A stretch of DNA of 64,000 nt from Bacteroidota bacterium. GTDB lineage: Bacteria; Bacteroidota; Ignavibacteria; OLB7. The stretch lies in assembly GCA_018266795.1 (NCBI GenBank), contig JAFDZV010000035.1, positions 1 to 64,000 of the forward strand, read 5' to 3'. Under the pieces are notes generated by a model. It was given only the letters and a program-made list of their open reading frames with translations. It had not been told where the DNA came from and did not search any database. The position numbers and the translations under genes were made by a program. Numbering within the stretch: position 1 is the first letter of the stretch; the number at the start of each line of letters is the position of its first letter. This document shows positions 37,673 to 46,996 of the stretch, one piece after another.

Positions 37673-37791
37673 CGGATGCGAAGGTTTCGGTACGGACAGT
37701 GAAGGGAAGTGGATTCAGCACCGGCGCCGGAGTGCCGCAGGATGGCCTGCCCGTGGCCATCGGGTTCCGTGCGCGATACATCTGTGCGCCG

Positions 37792-37822
37792 CGAATTTAC
37801 ATCGAATGCCGTCGATGCCAAA
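37792..37822 (-). promoter_or_regulatory. Bacteroidota-type promoter (TTTG-N19-TAAATTCG)
   Basis: On the minus strand, TTTG (37819-37822) and TAAATTCG (37792-37799) are separated by 19 bp, as in -33/-7 promoters of Bacteroidota. It is about 120 bp before the OmpA lipoprotein. Confidence 0.55.
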
Positions 37823-38150
37823 GGCGATCCATGGCGGGCGGGGCATTGGCCGGTATGCCGGGATATCTATCGTTGTGCGATGGCTTCTCCCATGGAGCGA
37901 CCTCAGGCGTTGCGCCGGGAGCAGCGCATGCGGTTCGCGCCGGTGCCGTGATCGCGTCGGGTGGAGGGAGAGGCTGATGGAGATGTGCGCGATGATTGAA
38001 TCAACCGTGGCAGGCCGGGCGTCCTTCAACGCCCGCGGCTCCCGGATCATTCTTCGCTCGATTCGATAAGGCGATTCGTGCAACCTCATTTCCCGATGTT
38101 CGTAGCGACCGCAACCCCGATCGTCCGGTCCCTCGGAGGTCCTATGTAAT

Positions 38151-38378
38151 GTTCCTGACAGAACCGGGATGTTGTCCGGTTCCGCTCGATCTATTCGTGC
38201 CCCAGCCGGCTGTTCGCGTCAGGACCCTTCGCCGCGCGTTGCACGCGCAACTCAGGGTGACCACGAACTACAGCAAGCCTGGATCCGTCCATCGGACGGA
38301 TCCGAGCGAGCGTCCGAAGAACCATGCGCCTGGTGACCAATGGCCGTCGATGACGTTCGAGGCCGTTCTGTCAGGAAC
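38151..38378. repeat. Element bounded by GTTCCTGACAGAAC / GTTCTGTCAGGAAC
   Basis: A perfect 14-nt inverted repeat 200 bp apart, enclosing a 10-bp hairpin (GGATCCGTCC ATC GGACGGATCC, 38281-38303). The left arm continues as CGGGATG, shared with the copy at 50184. Confidence 0.6.
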
Positions 38379-38468
38379 CCTTGGTTGCGCAACGCCGGCG
38401 GGCAGACTGTTGCCGCCCGGCATTGTCGGGAACTCGTCAGCATCTCTTCTATCAACACGGAGTATTTC

Positions 38469-39473
38469 ATGAAGATTCTCGTTATCGGCGGCACCATTTT
38501 TCTCGGGCGCCACGTTGTTCAATCCGCACTGGAGCGCGGGCACGAAGTGACCCTGTTCAATCGCGGCCAGCATTTCCCCGAGCTGTTCCCGGAGGTGGAG
38601 AAGATCCGCGGCGACCGCCTCGTGAATGCCGATCTGCTGAAGGGGAGAAGCTGGGATGCGGTGGTTGATCCCTCCGGAGAATTTCCGCGCGCGATACGGC
38701 TGATTGCGGACGTGGTGGGGGATACCGTGGGGCACTACACCTACATCTCCAGTCTGAACGCCTACTCCGATGTAAGCAAGCCGAACATGGATGAGAGCGG
38801 GCCGGAGGCGACGATGGAGGATGAGACCGTCGAGGAGGTGACGCACGAGACCTACGGTCCGTTGAAGGTTCTCTGCGAGAAGACCGCGGAGGCGATGATG
38901 CCGGGGAGGGTGTTCAACGTGCGGGCCGGGCTGATTGTGGGGCCGTGCGATTTCTCCGATCGCTTCACCTACTGGCCGCGCCGCGTGGCTCGCGGCGGCG
39001 AGGTGCTTGCGCCGGAACATCCGGATGTCGCCACGCAGTTCGTGGACGTTCGCGATCTCGCCGATTGGATTGTGCGGATGGCGGAGAAGGGGGGCGTCGG
39101 CACCTACAATGCAACGGGACCGGACTACACGATGACGATGGGGCACCTGCTGGAGGTCTGCCGTGAGGTGACGGGGAGCGATGCAAGGTTCACATGGGCG
39201 AGCGCGGAGTTCCTTCTGGAGCATGGCGTTGCGCCGTGGAGCGAGTTGCCGCTCTGGCTTCCCTCGAACGATCCGGAGATCGCCGGGTTTGCCACCACGA
39301 ACTGCGACAAGGCGTTCGCCTCCGGCCTTACCTTCCGTCCGCTGGCCGATACGGTTGCGGCGACGCTGGAGTGGGCGGCCACGCTCCCGGCCGATCGCGC
39401 CCCGCGTGCCGGCATGGCGCCGGAGCGCGAAGCCGAACTGCTGAGTGCGCTGCATGCCCACGTGCCGGAGTAG
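38469..39473 (+). CDS. NAD(P)-dependent epimerase/dehydratase family protein
   Basis: 334 aa. Begins MKILVIGGTIFLGRHVVQSA, a Rossmann GGTxFLGxH nucleotide-binding site of the extended SDR type. It continues with VDPSGEFPRAIRLIADVVG, YISSLNAYSD and YGPLKVLCE, the YxxxK catalytic pair. Substrates are probably nucleotide sugars or mRNA-like factors in some relatives; not resolved here. The ATG at 38469 is preceded by CGGAG. A hairpin overlaps its stop codon. Confidence 0.88.
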   Translation: MKILVIGGTIFLGRHVVQSALERGHEVTLFNRGQHFPELFPEVEKIRGDRLVNADLLKGRSWDAVVDPSGEFPRAIRLIADVVGDTVGHYTYISSLNAYSDVSKPNMDESGPEATMEDETVEEVTHETYGPLKVLCEKTAEAMMPGRVFNVRAGLIVGPCDFSDRFTYWPRRVARGGEVLAPEHPDVATQFVDVRDLADWIVRMAEKGGVGTYNATGPDYTMTMGHLLEVCREVTGSDARFTWASAEFLLEHGVAPWSELPLWLPSNDPEIAGFATTNCDKAFASGLTFRPLADTVAATLEWAATLPADRAPRAGMAPEREAELLSALHAHVPE

Positions 39474-39482
39474 AACTCCGGC
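39464..39482 (+). terminator. Hairpin overlapping the epimerase stop codon
   Basis: GCCGGAGT and ACTCCGGC pair over 8 bp around a 3-nt loop that includes part of the TAG stop. Confidence 0.45.
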
Positions 39483-39550
39483 GCTGCCTGCCTGTGGCGG
39501 TCCGCGGCGATGCGATGGCGTTTATCCATTGCGACTCCGTTCGGAGAATA

Positions 39551-40396
39551 TCAGTGCCCCGCGCCCTGCAGCAGCGCCACCACATCCTTGTGCCCTTCCT
39601 GCTGTGCTTCCATGATCGGGGTGGAGGCGAATTCGTCCTTGGCATTCGGGTCCGCTCCCTTCGAAAGGAGGCTGCGGACCACATCGGCGTATCCCTTGCT
39701 GGCGGCCTCGTGCAGAGGAGTGCGCCCGCGCGCGTCCGCCGCGTTCGCATCGGCGCCGGCGGAGAGGAGCAGGGCCGCCATGGTTGCGTTCGCCTTTTCC
39801 GCGGCGATGTGCAGGGCCGTGTAGCCGCGATGCGCCCGTGTGCCCGTCTCGGCTCCTCGCTTCAACAGGAGGGAGGCCATCTCCTCGCGGCCGTAGTAGA
39901 CCGCATAGCAGAGCGCGTTCCACCCCTCGGAGCTGTTCTGTGCGTTGATCTCGCCTCCCCTGTCCAGGAGCATGGTCGCCATCTCGATGTTGCCGGCGGC
40001 TGCGGCCATGTGAAGCGGGCTTACGCCATCGGCCGCAACCCGGTTCGGATCGGCACCGTGGTCGAGCAGCAGGCGCACCATGCCCGGTTTGGACTGCGTC
40101 GCCGCAATGAGGAGCGGCGTCTCCTTCCGCATGCTCTCCGCGTTCACATCGGCTCCCCGTGTCAACAGCACGGTGGCCATCTTCTCGTCCCCCCGAAGTG
40201 CCGCAACGTGCAATGCCGTCTCACCACGCGCCGTGTGCGTGCCGAGCAGGGTGGGGCTCTTCTTCAGAAGCGTTTCCACTCTGCGGATATCGCCGGAGCG
40301 GGCGGCACGCATGAACAGCGAATCGCTGGTGCCGGCGTGTGCCGGGATTGCGGAGGCGGCGAGCGCTGCAACTGCAACTGCGAACAATGTTCTCAT
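39551..40396 (-). CDS. Secreted ankyrin-repeat protein
   Basis: 281 aa with signal peptide (MRTLFAVAVAALAASAIPAHA). Eight ankyrin repeats fill the mature protein; examples are GETALHVAALRGDEKMATVL and GRTPLHEAASKGYADVVRSL. No other domain. Ankyrin repeats bind proteins; a periplasmic partner is assumed. It is convergent with the epimerase gene and 48 bp downstream of the polyprenyl synthase gene. Confidence 0.9.
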   Translation of the reverse strand: MRTLFAVAVAALAASAIPAHAGTSDSLFMRAARSGDIRRVETLLKKSPTLLGTHTARGETALHVAALRGDEKMATVLLTRGADVNAESMRKETPLLIAATQSKPGMVRLLLDHGADPNRVAADGVSPLHMAAAAGNIEMATMLLDRGGEINAQNSSEGWNALCYAVYYGREEMASLLLKRGAETGTRAHRGYTALHIAAEKANATMAALLLSAGADANAADARGRTPLHEAASKGYADVVRSLLSKGADPNAKDEFASTPIMEAQQEGHKDVVALLQGAGH

Positions 40397-40444
40397 CGGT
40401 TCTCGTTTGCGTGTTCAACGGTGGATGATCGGCGATGGTTAGCT

Positions 40445-41419
40445 CTATGCGTTCCGCTTCAGCGCGAACTCCACGAAGCCGAGCAGGGAACGCTTCGCGG
40501 GCCCCTCCGGGAAATCCGCGATCGCCTCGCGGGCCCGGGCGCAGTACTCGATTGCCGTCTTCTCCGCGTACACCAGCCCGCCGTACTGCGTCACGAAGTC
40601 GCGCACCGCGCGCGAGCGCTCCTCGGACTCCTCGCCCTTCTTGATCAACCCGAGAATCCGCTTGGACTCCTTGCGCGGGGCGTTGTTCATCGAATAGATA
40701 AGCGGCAGCGTCAGCTTCCGTTCCTTCAGGTCGTTGCCGGTCGGCTTGCCGATCGCCGCGCCGGTGGAGACGTAGTCGAAGATGTCGTCGCGAATCTGGA
40801 ACGCGATTCCCACCATCTCGCCGTAGGCGCGCAGGGCCTTGCAGGCCTCCGGATCGCTCGTGGCGCTGGAGGCGCCAAGCTCGCAGCAGGCACCGATCAG
40901 CGAGGCGGTCTTGTCCGAGATGATCCTGAAATACTCCGACTCCTGAATATCCAGCTTGCGCGACTTCTGAATCTGAAGCAGCTCCCCCTCGCTCATCCGC
41001 TTCACCGTCTCCGACGTGATCTTCAGAAAGCCGAATTCGTTGTGCTCCACGGCAACCAGAAGGCCGCGCGATAGGAGATAGTCACCCACGAGCACGGAGA
41101 CCTTGTTCTTCCAGACGGCGTTGATGGATGGGAGCCCGCGGCGTTCCTCCGCTTCGTCCACGACATCGTCGTGCACCAGCGTTGCGGTGTGGAGCAGCTC
41201 CACCATGGTTGCGCCCACGAACGTGCGATGCGATATGCCGCCGGCCACTTCGGCCGCGAGAAGCACCAGCATGGGGCGAACCTGCTTCCCCTTCTGGCGA
41301 AGGATATATCGCACAACGATATCCAGCAGCAGGATCTTGGAGTGCATGGACTCGCGGAAGAACCTGCGGAACTCCTTCAGTTGGGCGTCGATCGGTTGAG
41401 AGATTGAGCTTAGGTCCAT
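40445..41419 (-). CDS. Polyprenyl diphosphate synthase (trans-isoprenyl)
   Basis: 324 aa. First Asp-rich motif LVHDDVVDEAEERRG, second FQIRDDIFDY, with the basic KGKQVRPMLVLLAA before. Small residues just before the first motif suggest a long product, as in octaprenyl or solanesyl synthases that supply quinone side chains. The ATG at 41419 (MDLSSISQPIDAQL) is preferred to 41512, which precedes atypical residues. The next gene upstream is tatC. Confidence 0.92.
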   Translation of the reverse strand: MDLSSISQPIDAQLKEFRRFFRESMHSKILLLDIVVRYILRQKGKQVRPMLVLLAAEVAGGISHRTFVGATMVELLHTATLVHDDVVDEAEERRGLPSINAVWKNKVSVLVGDYLLSRGLLVAVEHNEFGFLKITSETVKRMSEGELLQIQKSRKLDIQESEYFRIISDKTASLIGACCELGASSATSDPEACKALRAYGEMVGIAFQIRDDIFDYVSTGAAIGKPTGNDLKERKLTLPLIYSMNNAPRKESKRILGLIKKGEESEERSRAVRDFVTQYGGLVYAEKTAIEYCARAREAIADFPEGPAKRSLLGFVEFALKRNA

Positions 41420-41532
41420 TCGCGTCGAGTGGAGGGGAAGACGCGCAGGGCCGGCGGAACAGAATGGTTCATTCCAGCGCCGTACGCATGATGGAGAACA
41501 ACGATGCCGCAACTACGGCCTGCCTCAAGGCG

Positions 41533-41557
41533 GGTCCCGATGCGTCGCATCGGGACC
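41533..41557 (-). terminator. Palindromic hairpin downstream of tatC
   Basis: GGTCCCGATGCG and CGCATCGGGACC are perfect 12-nt arms around a single base, 100 bp past tatC and before the polyprenyl synthase gene. Confidence 0.5.
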
Positions 41558-41590
41558 AACATTCCGGTGCATGCGGCCGTGCCGGCTCAG

Positions 41591-41657
41591 AGTTCCTGTC
41601 TATTCGGCGCTGCAAGGCCCGTAGGCTCTGAAGTGCAATCCGGTTTCGATAGGAACT
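41591..41657. repeat. Element bounded by AGTTCCTGTC / GATAGGAACT
   Basis: A 10-bp stem (one G-T pair) encloses 47 nt. The right arm abuts the tatC stop codon (41659). It shares arm sequence with the elements at 38151 and 50184. Confidence 0.55.
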
Positions 41658-41658
41658 G

Positions 41659-42774
41659 TCATGTGCTCGGCGTCAGCTCGCCCGCATCCCGGCTCCGTTT
41701 TGCCACCACGGCCACGTAAATGCTCAACTCGTAGAGGCCGTAGAGCGGGATGGCCAGCAACAACTGGTTGAACGGGTCCGGCGTTGGCGTGACGATTGCC
41801 GCCACGATCAGGATCACCACGATCGCGTGCCGACGGTACTTGCGCAGGAACGCCGGCGTGATGATGCCGAACCGCGAAAGCCCGTAGCTCACCACCGGCA
41901 TTTCGAACACCACACCGCAGGCCAGGATGAACCCGAGGATGAAGCTGAAGTAGGCCGATATCGTGAAGCGATTCTCCACGCCCGCGAACGTGAAGTCGCT
42001 GGAGAACCCGAGCGAGGCCGGTATCATCACGAAGTAGGCGAATGCCACGCCGCCAAGGAAGCAGGCGATTGTTGCGATGGACACCCAGCTTGCCACGCGG
42101 CGCTCACGCTCGTACAGCCCCGGGCGAACGAAGCCCCAGAACTGCCAGATGATGAAGGGAATGGCGAGGATCAATCCGCTGATCAGCGCCACCTGCACCG
42201 CAAGCATCACCTGCCCCATCGGCTCGGTGTTCTGAAGTTTCAGCGGCGTGGCCAGCCTGGTGGCCGGCCCCAGGATGATATCCTCCACAATCCGGTTCAG
42301 GAACACGCCGCAGAGAATGGCGCAGAGCACCAGTGCAATCAGCGCCTTGATGATTCGCCAGCGGAGCTCCTCCAGGTGATCGAAGAATCCCATCTCCCGA
42401 TCCTCGGGCTCCTCGATGGCATCGGAGTAGTGCTCGCCAACCGCGCCGGAGTATCCCCGCGGAGCGTCGTACATCCCTCCCTCGAAATGGTCGTACTCCC
42501 GGCTTCGTTCGGAGTCCCGGCTTCGTTCGGAGTCCCGGCTTCGTTCGGAGTCCCGGCTTCGTTCGGAGTCATCGCGCCACGTATCGCGGTGCGATGTCTC
42601 CTCGGGGCGGCGTGCATCCTCCGGGTAGGAGGGCTCGTGATTCTCGTTCACCGGACCCGGCCCCGCGCCCGGTTCCCGGTGTTCACCGGAGGAATGCTCT
42701 CCGTGCTCTCCGTGGCCGGGCGTGCCCGGCTGATCGGGAGCGTTCGGATCTTCTGTGTCGTCGATCGTTGGCAT
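41659..42774 (-). CDS. tatC: TatC with a long, repeat-bearing N-terminal extension
   Basis: 371 aa. The TatC core begins at about residue 130 (GFFDHLEELRWRIIKALIAL) and has six membrane helices, with FWGFVRPGLYERERR and the cap region. It is the receptor for twin-arginine signal peptides; the window contains possible Tat substrates. The extension of about 128 residues is polar, Glu/Pro/His/Ser-rich, and contains four exact copies of DSERSR from an 18-bp tandem repeat. Standard TatC lacks it. Start ATG at 42774. No tatA/tatB gene nearby. Confidence 0.92.
   Translation of the reverse strand: MPTIDDTEDPNAPDQPGTPGHGEHGEHSSGEHREPGAGPGPVNENHEPSYPEDARRPEETSHRDTWRDDSERSRDSERSRDSERSRDSERSREYDHFEGGMYDAPRGYSGAVGEHYSDAIEEPEDREMGFFDHLEELRWRIIKALIALVLCAILCGVFLNRIVEDIILGPATRLATPLKLQNTEPMGQVMLAVQVALISGLILAIPFIIWQFWGFVRPGLYERERRVASWVSIATIACFLGGVAFAYFVMIPASLGFSSDFTFAGVENRFTISAYFSFILGFILACGVVFEMPVVSYGLSRFGIITPAFLRKYRRHAIVVILIVAAIVTPTPDPFNQLLLAIPLYGLYELSIYVAVVAKRSRDAGELTPST
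42499..42570 (-). repeat. Four perfect 18-bp tandem copies in tatC
   Basis: The unit GACTCCGAACGAAGCCGG encodes DSERSR, repeated four times without a difference (72 bp). Confidence 0.95.
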
Positions 42775-42846
42775 GGATCAATTGATTCGGTTCGGCGCAT
42801 GTGGGCGCCGCGAACGCATCCGCACGCGATGTGCGGATGCCTGGGA

Positions 42847-44184
42847 TCAGGCGGCGACCGGCTCAGCGGGGCGTGAGCCGACGCCTGCAAGAATTTCGGG
42901 ATAGAGCGGGAAGCCGGAGCAGAATTCCTGCACCTCGTTCTTCACGCTCGTCAGTGTGGCCGCATCGGTGCTGTTGGCGAGCACGCGATCGATCAGCCCT
43001 GCGATCCGCTCCATCTCCGGCTCCATCATGCCGCGCGTGGTCATGGCCGGCGCGCCCAGGCGGATGCCGGACGTGATGAGCGGAGACTTATCGTCGAACG
43101 GCACGGCATTCTTATTGCACGTGATGCCGGCTGCATCCAGAGCATGCTCCGCCGCCTTGCCGGTGATATCCTTGTTTCGCAGGTCGACCAGAAGCAGATG
43201 GTTGTCCGTGCCGCCGGAGATCACGTTGTATCCGCGATTCATCAGCGCAGCGGCCAGCGCCTGTGCGTTGCGGATCACCTGGCCGGTGTAGACCTTGAAA
43301 TCATCCGTGAGCGCCTCGCCGAAGGCCACGGCCTTCGCCGCGATCACATGCATCAACGGGCCTCCCTGAATTCCCGGCATCACCCAGCCATCGATCACCT
43401 CGGACATCATCTTCACGCGCCCGGACTTCGGGGCCGTCAGGCCGAACGGGTTCTCGAAGTCGCGGCCCAGCAGGATCAGCCCGCCGCGCGGTCCGCGGAG
43501 CGTCTTGTGCGTGGTGGATGTCACCACGTGGCAATGCTCCAGCGGCGAGTTCAGCCAGCCCTTCGCGATCAGCCCTGCCGGATGCGCCATGTCCGCCATC
43601 AGGAACGCTCCCACCTCGCGCGCTATCTCGCCGAACGTTCCGTAGTCGATGTTGCGGCTGTACGCCGATGCGCCAACCGTGATCATCTTCGGCCGATGCT
43701 GCAGCGCGGCATCTCGCACGGCATCGTAGTCGATGTGGCCGGTATCGGGCTTCACGCCGTAGGAGACGAAGTTGTAGAATCGTCCGGAGAAGTTCACCGG
43801 CGAGCCGTGCGTAAGGTGCCCGCCGTGCGAGAGGTTCATCCCCAGCACTGTATCGCCATGCTGAAGGAAGGAGAAGTAGACCGCCATGTTCGCGGAGGAG
43901 CCGGAGTGCGGCTGAACGTTGGCGTATTCCGCGCCGAACAGTTTCCTTGCCCGCTCCTGTGCAAGCGTCTCGGCAACATCAACCCACTCGCAGCCGCCGT
44001 AGTAGCGGCGCCCCGGGTAGCCTTCGGCATACTTGTTCGTAAGCGGAGAGCCCTGCGCCTCCAGCACTGCCTGGCTGGTGAAGTTCTCACTCGCGATCAG
44101 CTCGATCTTGTCGTTCTGCCGGTACACCTCGCCGGCGATCGCTGTGAAGAGTTCGGGGTCGTTCGTTCTGAGATGATCGTACAT
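42847..44184 (-). CDS. glyA: Serine hydroxymethyltransferase
   Basis: 445 aa. [19 protein letters not shown] starts a canonical sequence with [20 protein letters not shown] and the PLP-lysine motif [14 protein letters not shown]. It interconverts serine and glycine with tetrahydrofolate. The ATG at 44184 agrees with the family; upstream in-frame ATGs are not supported. It lies 168 bp after rpiB on the same strand. Confidence 0.97.
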   Translation of the reverse strand: MYDHLRTNDPELFTAIAGEVYRQNDKIELIASENFTSQAVLEAQGSPLTNKYAEGYPGRRYYGGCEWVDVAETLAQERARKLFGAEYANVQPHSGSSANMAVYFSFLQHGDTVLGMNLSHGGHLTHGSPVNFSGRFYNFVSYGVKPDTGHIDYDAVRDAALQHRPKMITVGASAYSRNIDYGTFGEIAREVGAFLMADMAHPAGLIAKGWLNSPLEHCHVVTSTTHKTLRGPRGGLILLGRDFENPFGLTAPKSGRVKMMSEVIDGWVMPGIQGGPLMHVIAAKAVAFGEALTDDFKVYTGQVIRNAQALAAALMNRGYNVISGGTDNHLLLVDLRNKDITGKAAEHALDAAGITCNKNAVPFDDKSPLITSGIRLGAPAMTTRGMMEPEMERIAGLIDRVLANSTDAATLTSVKNEVQEFCSGFPLYPEILAGVGSRPAEPVAA

Positions 44185-44352
44185 GGTGAGAGAGAAGGTT
44201 GTCGTTGGTCGGTCGCAGATAGAAGCCGCTCGGTTTCTGTTGGGTATGTCGGTTCGGAGTTCCGGGATCATCGGCACGAGATGCGCGCCGTACGATCTGC
44301 TGCGACCGGCGGGCACGGCTGCATCGCGCACGCGCCGGCCCGGTGAACGGCG

Positions 44353-44829
44353 TCACGGCGCCTCGTTGCGCATCAACGCCCGGGTCTCCGTCAGATCGTG
44401 AATCTTCTGTACACGGCGGCAATGGCGTTCATCGCTCGACGCGGGCGTCGCAAGAAACCGCTGCACGATGTCGCGGGCCGTGTCCCACGTCATCAGCCGT
44501 TCGCCGATCGTGAGCACGTTCGCGTGGTTGTGCTCGCGTGCAAGCTCCGCCATCTGTGCCGTGACGCAGTTGGCGGCGCGCACGCCGTGCGACTTGTTGG
44601 CAACGATCGATACGCCGATGCCGGAACCGCAGACGATGATGCCGAACTCCGCATCACCCCGCGATACCGCCTCGGCCGCCTCGTGTGCGTAGTCCGGATA
44701 ATCGGTGGAGTTCGCCGTGTGCGTACCGAAATCCGTCACGTCGTATCCGGCGTCGCGAAGCATCGCGGCGATGCGGTTCTTGTAGTCCAGGCCGCCGTGA
44801 TCGGCAGCGAGAGCAATCGGTCCGGGCAT
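44353..44829 (-). CDS. rpiB: Ribose 5-phosphate isomerase B
   Basis: 158 aa. IALAADHGGLDYKNRIA, DYPDYAHEAAEAV and CGSGIGVSIVANK (with the catalytic cysteine) define RpiB/LacAB. It interconverts ribulose and ribose 5-phosphate. TATATTTG at 44905-44912 is 75 bp upstream. Confidence 0.95.
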   Translation of the reverse strand: MPGPIALAADHGGLDYKNRIAAMLRDAGYDVTDFGTHTANSTDYPDYAHEAAEAVSRGDAEFGIIVCGSGIGVSIVANKSHGVRAANCVTAQMAELAREHNHANVLTIGERLMTWDTARDIVQRFLATPASSDERHCRRVQKIHDLTETRALMRNEAP

Positions 44830-44904
44830 TCAATTCGGCAGGCTGGCCGGAAATTCCGGCGTGAGAGAGGGATGCGGATGGCCACCGGTGCCAACCATGC
44901 GGGC

Positions 44905-44912
44905 CAAATATA
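44905..44912 (-). promoter_or_regulatory. -7 element (TATATTTG) before rpiB
   Basis: A perfect TAnnTTTG on the minus strand, about 75 bp before the ATG. Confidence 0.5.
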
Positions 44913-45113
44913 CGGAAGCAACGGTGAGGAGGGAGGCGCCATGCGTTACGAATAATGATCCCGGGACCGGAGCGGTGCCGGCGCCGTGCGATGAACGTCG
45001 GCAAAACGCCTGCGTGAGAGAACTCGCCCCACGCGTTGCACTATGGGTTCCCGAGATGATTGCCGGCAATCGTCCACTCCCGTCAGTGGTCATCACAAGT
45101 CCGCCGGCCTCGG

Positions 45114-45346
45114 CGATGTCCATGATGGATCGGGGGCCTCGACGCGATATTCTTCGGCAACGATCCACCTGTTGTCTTCGCGAGCCCGCGCGAAGCGGTG
45201 CGTGGCGATCTCTGCGGGTTGGCCTCACCTGCCTGGTATGGTTCGGTACGTTGAGCGGGAAAGATCGCCACGCCCCTCCTCCGCCTGCGCGGCGTCGGGG
45301 CTCGCGAAGACGATCGATGTACATGGTGCGCAATGCCTGTGGTCAT
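45114..45346 (-). repeat. Palindrome-rich repeat, copy A (intergenic)
   Basis: About 230 bp that aligns, minus strand to plus strand, with 63643-63874 (inside nuoL) at roughly three in four positions by eye. Nested inverted pairs CTTCGCGAGCC/GGCTCGCGAAG and GTGGCGATCT/AGATCGCCAC allow a long fold. At least two frames on the minus strand are open through it. Confidence 0.8.
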
Positions 45347-45428
45347 GAGCAGGCGAGCAGAGCAATGCCGTGGTCCACTTGCAGGGCGCGTTACGGCGTA
45401 GCCGATGATACCGCGATGGCTGTGCGAG

Positions 45429-46451
45429 CTAGAACAGATAGGTGATCGTGGCGGTGGCGGCGTTCGCTCCGGCGATGTCGCCTCCCAGTGCGCCGGCGAC
45501 GTCGATGATCAGATTCTGCGGCCAGTGAACCGAGAAGCCGGTCGTGATGCTGGTGCGTGTCCCCCATCCAAGCCGTATGCCGACCGGCGTGCCGGGAATG
45601 CCGCACTCGGCGGCCAGGCTCACCGCAGGAGGAAGCGGATCGTACTGCGCGAGCCTGATCTCCGCGATGCCGAGAACGTATGCCTCCGGCTTCGCGTGCG
45701 CCACCGTGGGAAGCCCCGTTGGATCAACGCGCGCCGGAACGCCTTGGGTCTCCTGGAGCGGATAGAGATAGCTTCCGCTCAGACGCGCACTGGCCGCTGC
45801 AAGCCGGTGCGGCCCCTTCTGTTCCCCCGCCAGGTTATTCAGCGTGGCGGAGGCGTAGAACCAGTCGTGATCGGTGAACGTGTTCTCGAACTCCAGCATG
45901 CCACCCAGATCGAGCGCATAGCCGGTGGAGCTCTCCAGGCCCGTGCCTACCGGAGTGAAGCCCAGATAGCGTATGGTTGTGCCGATGGCGCCCGGGCCGA
46001 TCTTCAGTGCGCCCGCGGCGGAGATCGCCCACTCGCTGCTCCCGGTCGTCCCGTTCCGCTTGCCGTCCTGAGTGTACGCCGGCACATCGCTCAGGCCGTA
46101 ATAGACAATGCTCCCCCCGATTCCCGCTGCGCCGCCGGCAGGCATGCCGAATCCCGCCATGCCCAGATGTTGATTGTAGGGGAGAAAGCTGTAGGAGAAG
46201 CTTGCCGCCCGCTGATCCAGGCCGGCAAGCGAAGCCGGGTTGCCGAAGAGCGCATCGCCTCCGGCTCGAAACGGCGTGAAGGCGCCGGCAAGCGCCGCGC
46301 TGCGCGCCGGCACCGCACGATTCAGAAATGCTCCCGCATACCCTCCCACCTCCTGCGCTTCACAGCGCGCCGAACCCGCAACCAACCCGAATGCGGCAAC
46401 GACAGCCGCGGTGCGGATCGAAATGTGGTTGGGACGGGGAGCTGACGGCAT
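45429..46451 (-). CDS. PorV/PorQ-family outer-membrane beta-barrel protein
   Basis: 340 aa with signal peptide (AAVVAAFGLVAGSARCEAQ). The start of the mature protein (FLNRAVPARSAALAGAFTPF, then GGDALFGNPASLAGL) matches the hallmark of PorV/PorQ/UPF0164 barrels. Alternating strands continue to a C-terminal aromatic (TITYLF). PorV and PorQ shuttle T9SS cargo at the outer membrane; the nearby T9SS-type cargo genes support this. I cannot separate PorV from PorQ. Confidence 0.8.
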   Translation of the reverse strand: MPSAPRPNHISIRTAAVVAAFGLVAGSARCEAQEVGGYAGAFLNRAVPARSAALAGAFTPFRAGGDALFGNPASLAGLDQRAASFSYSFLPYNQHLGMAGFGMPAGGAAGIGGSIVYYGLSDVPAYTQDGKRNGTTGSSEWAISAAGALKIGPGAIGTTIRYLGFTPVGTGLESSTGYALDLGGMLEFENTFTDHDWFYASATLNNLAGEQKGPHRLAAASARLSGSYLYPLQETQGVPARVDPTGLPTVAHAKPEAYVLGIAEIRLAQYDPLPPAVSLAAECGIPGTPVGIRLGWGTRTSITTGFSVHWPQNLIIDVAGALGGDIAGANAATATITYLF

Positions 46452-46582
46452 GGGGAGTGGATCGGACGTGATTGTTACGATGCCTGTGCGGAAATCCTCC
46501 GGCGAAGCTCGGTGCGGCGCGCCGCCTGCTGTTCTGCGCTGCGCGCCGATGAGCAGCGGACGGCGCTTCCAGTATCGCCCGG

Positions 46583-46996
46583 CTAGCGCGAGATCATCAC
46601 CTTGTTGACGATTCGCTGGTTGCTTGCTTCCAGAACAACCAGATACGGACCGCTGGCCAGGTTGTAGGTCTGAAAGCGGAACGTCTGGTCTCCTTTCGAA
46701 ACCGCCACCACCGGCAACTGCTCCACGAGCTTTCCGAGGATGTTGTAGAGAGCAACGCGCACGCTCTTTGCGTCGTCCGGGAAGTAGGCGTCCACCGTGA
46801 TCGTTTCATTCTCCACGGAACGGAGCACCGAAACGGAAAGGTCCTTCTTCTTCGGATCCGGCTGCTGCTGCTCCGCGGCAATCGAGGCACGGGCATGCAT
46901 GCCGCCGCTCAACACCGCCGCGCGCAGAGTGCCGGCGCAGAGAAGCCCTGCGGCGAGTGCCGCTGCAACGAGGCGATTGAACGATGTAGGAAGCAT
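46583..46996 (-). CDS. Short secreted protein with T9SS type A-like C-terminal domain
   Basis: 137 aa with signal sequence. After about 25 linker residues the protein is almost only a Por_Secre_tail-like domain (VRVALYNILGKLVEQL, then TYNLASGPYLVVLEASNQRI). Cargo proteins normally carry a large passenger before this domain; here there is none. Its ATG overlaps the stop codon of the preceding gene (TGATG at 46994-46998), so the two are translated together. TATATTTG at 47054-47061 lies inside that preceding gene and could be a promoter, or just coding sequence. Confidence 0.72.
   Translation of the reverse strand: MLPTSFNRLVAAALAAGLLCAGTLRAAVLSGGMHARASIAAEQQQPDPKKKDLSVSVLRSVENETITVDAYFPDDAKSVRVALYNILGKLVEQLPVVAVSKGDQTFRFQTYNLASGPYLVVLEASNQRIVNKVMISR

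Larger units (their letters stand above)
37673..38468. other. Gene-free divergent region with structured repeat
   Basis: 796 bp without a convincing gene. It holds the promoter at 37792-37822, a GGGCGT/ACGCCC hairpin near 38016-38033, and the 14-nt inverted repeat at 38151/38365. Confidence 0.5.
44830..45428. other. Gene-free stretch containing repeat element copy A
   Basis: 599 bp. It has the rpiB promoter and the repeat at 45114-45346. Frames across it stay open but are part of the repeat and look non-genic. Confidence 0.5.

Noticed and set aside
42499-42570. CRISPR-like regular repeat
   Set aside because: The 18-bp units are contiguous without spacers and read in frame in tatC.
44830-45333. 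Candidate 167-codon gene on the minus strand
   Set aside because: It lies in the rpiB upstream region and the repeat element; the frame differs from that of the copy in nuoL, so it is not a shared protein.
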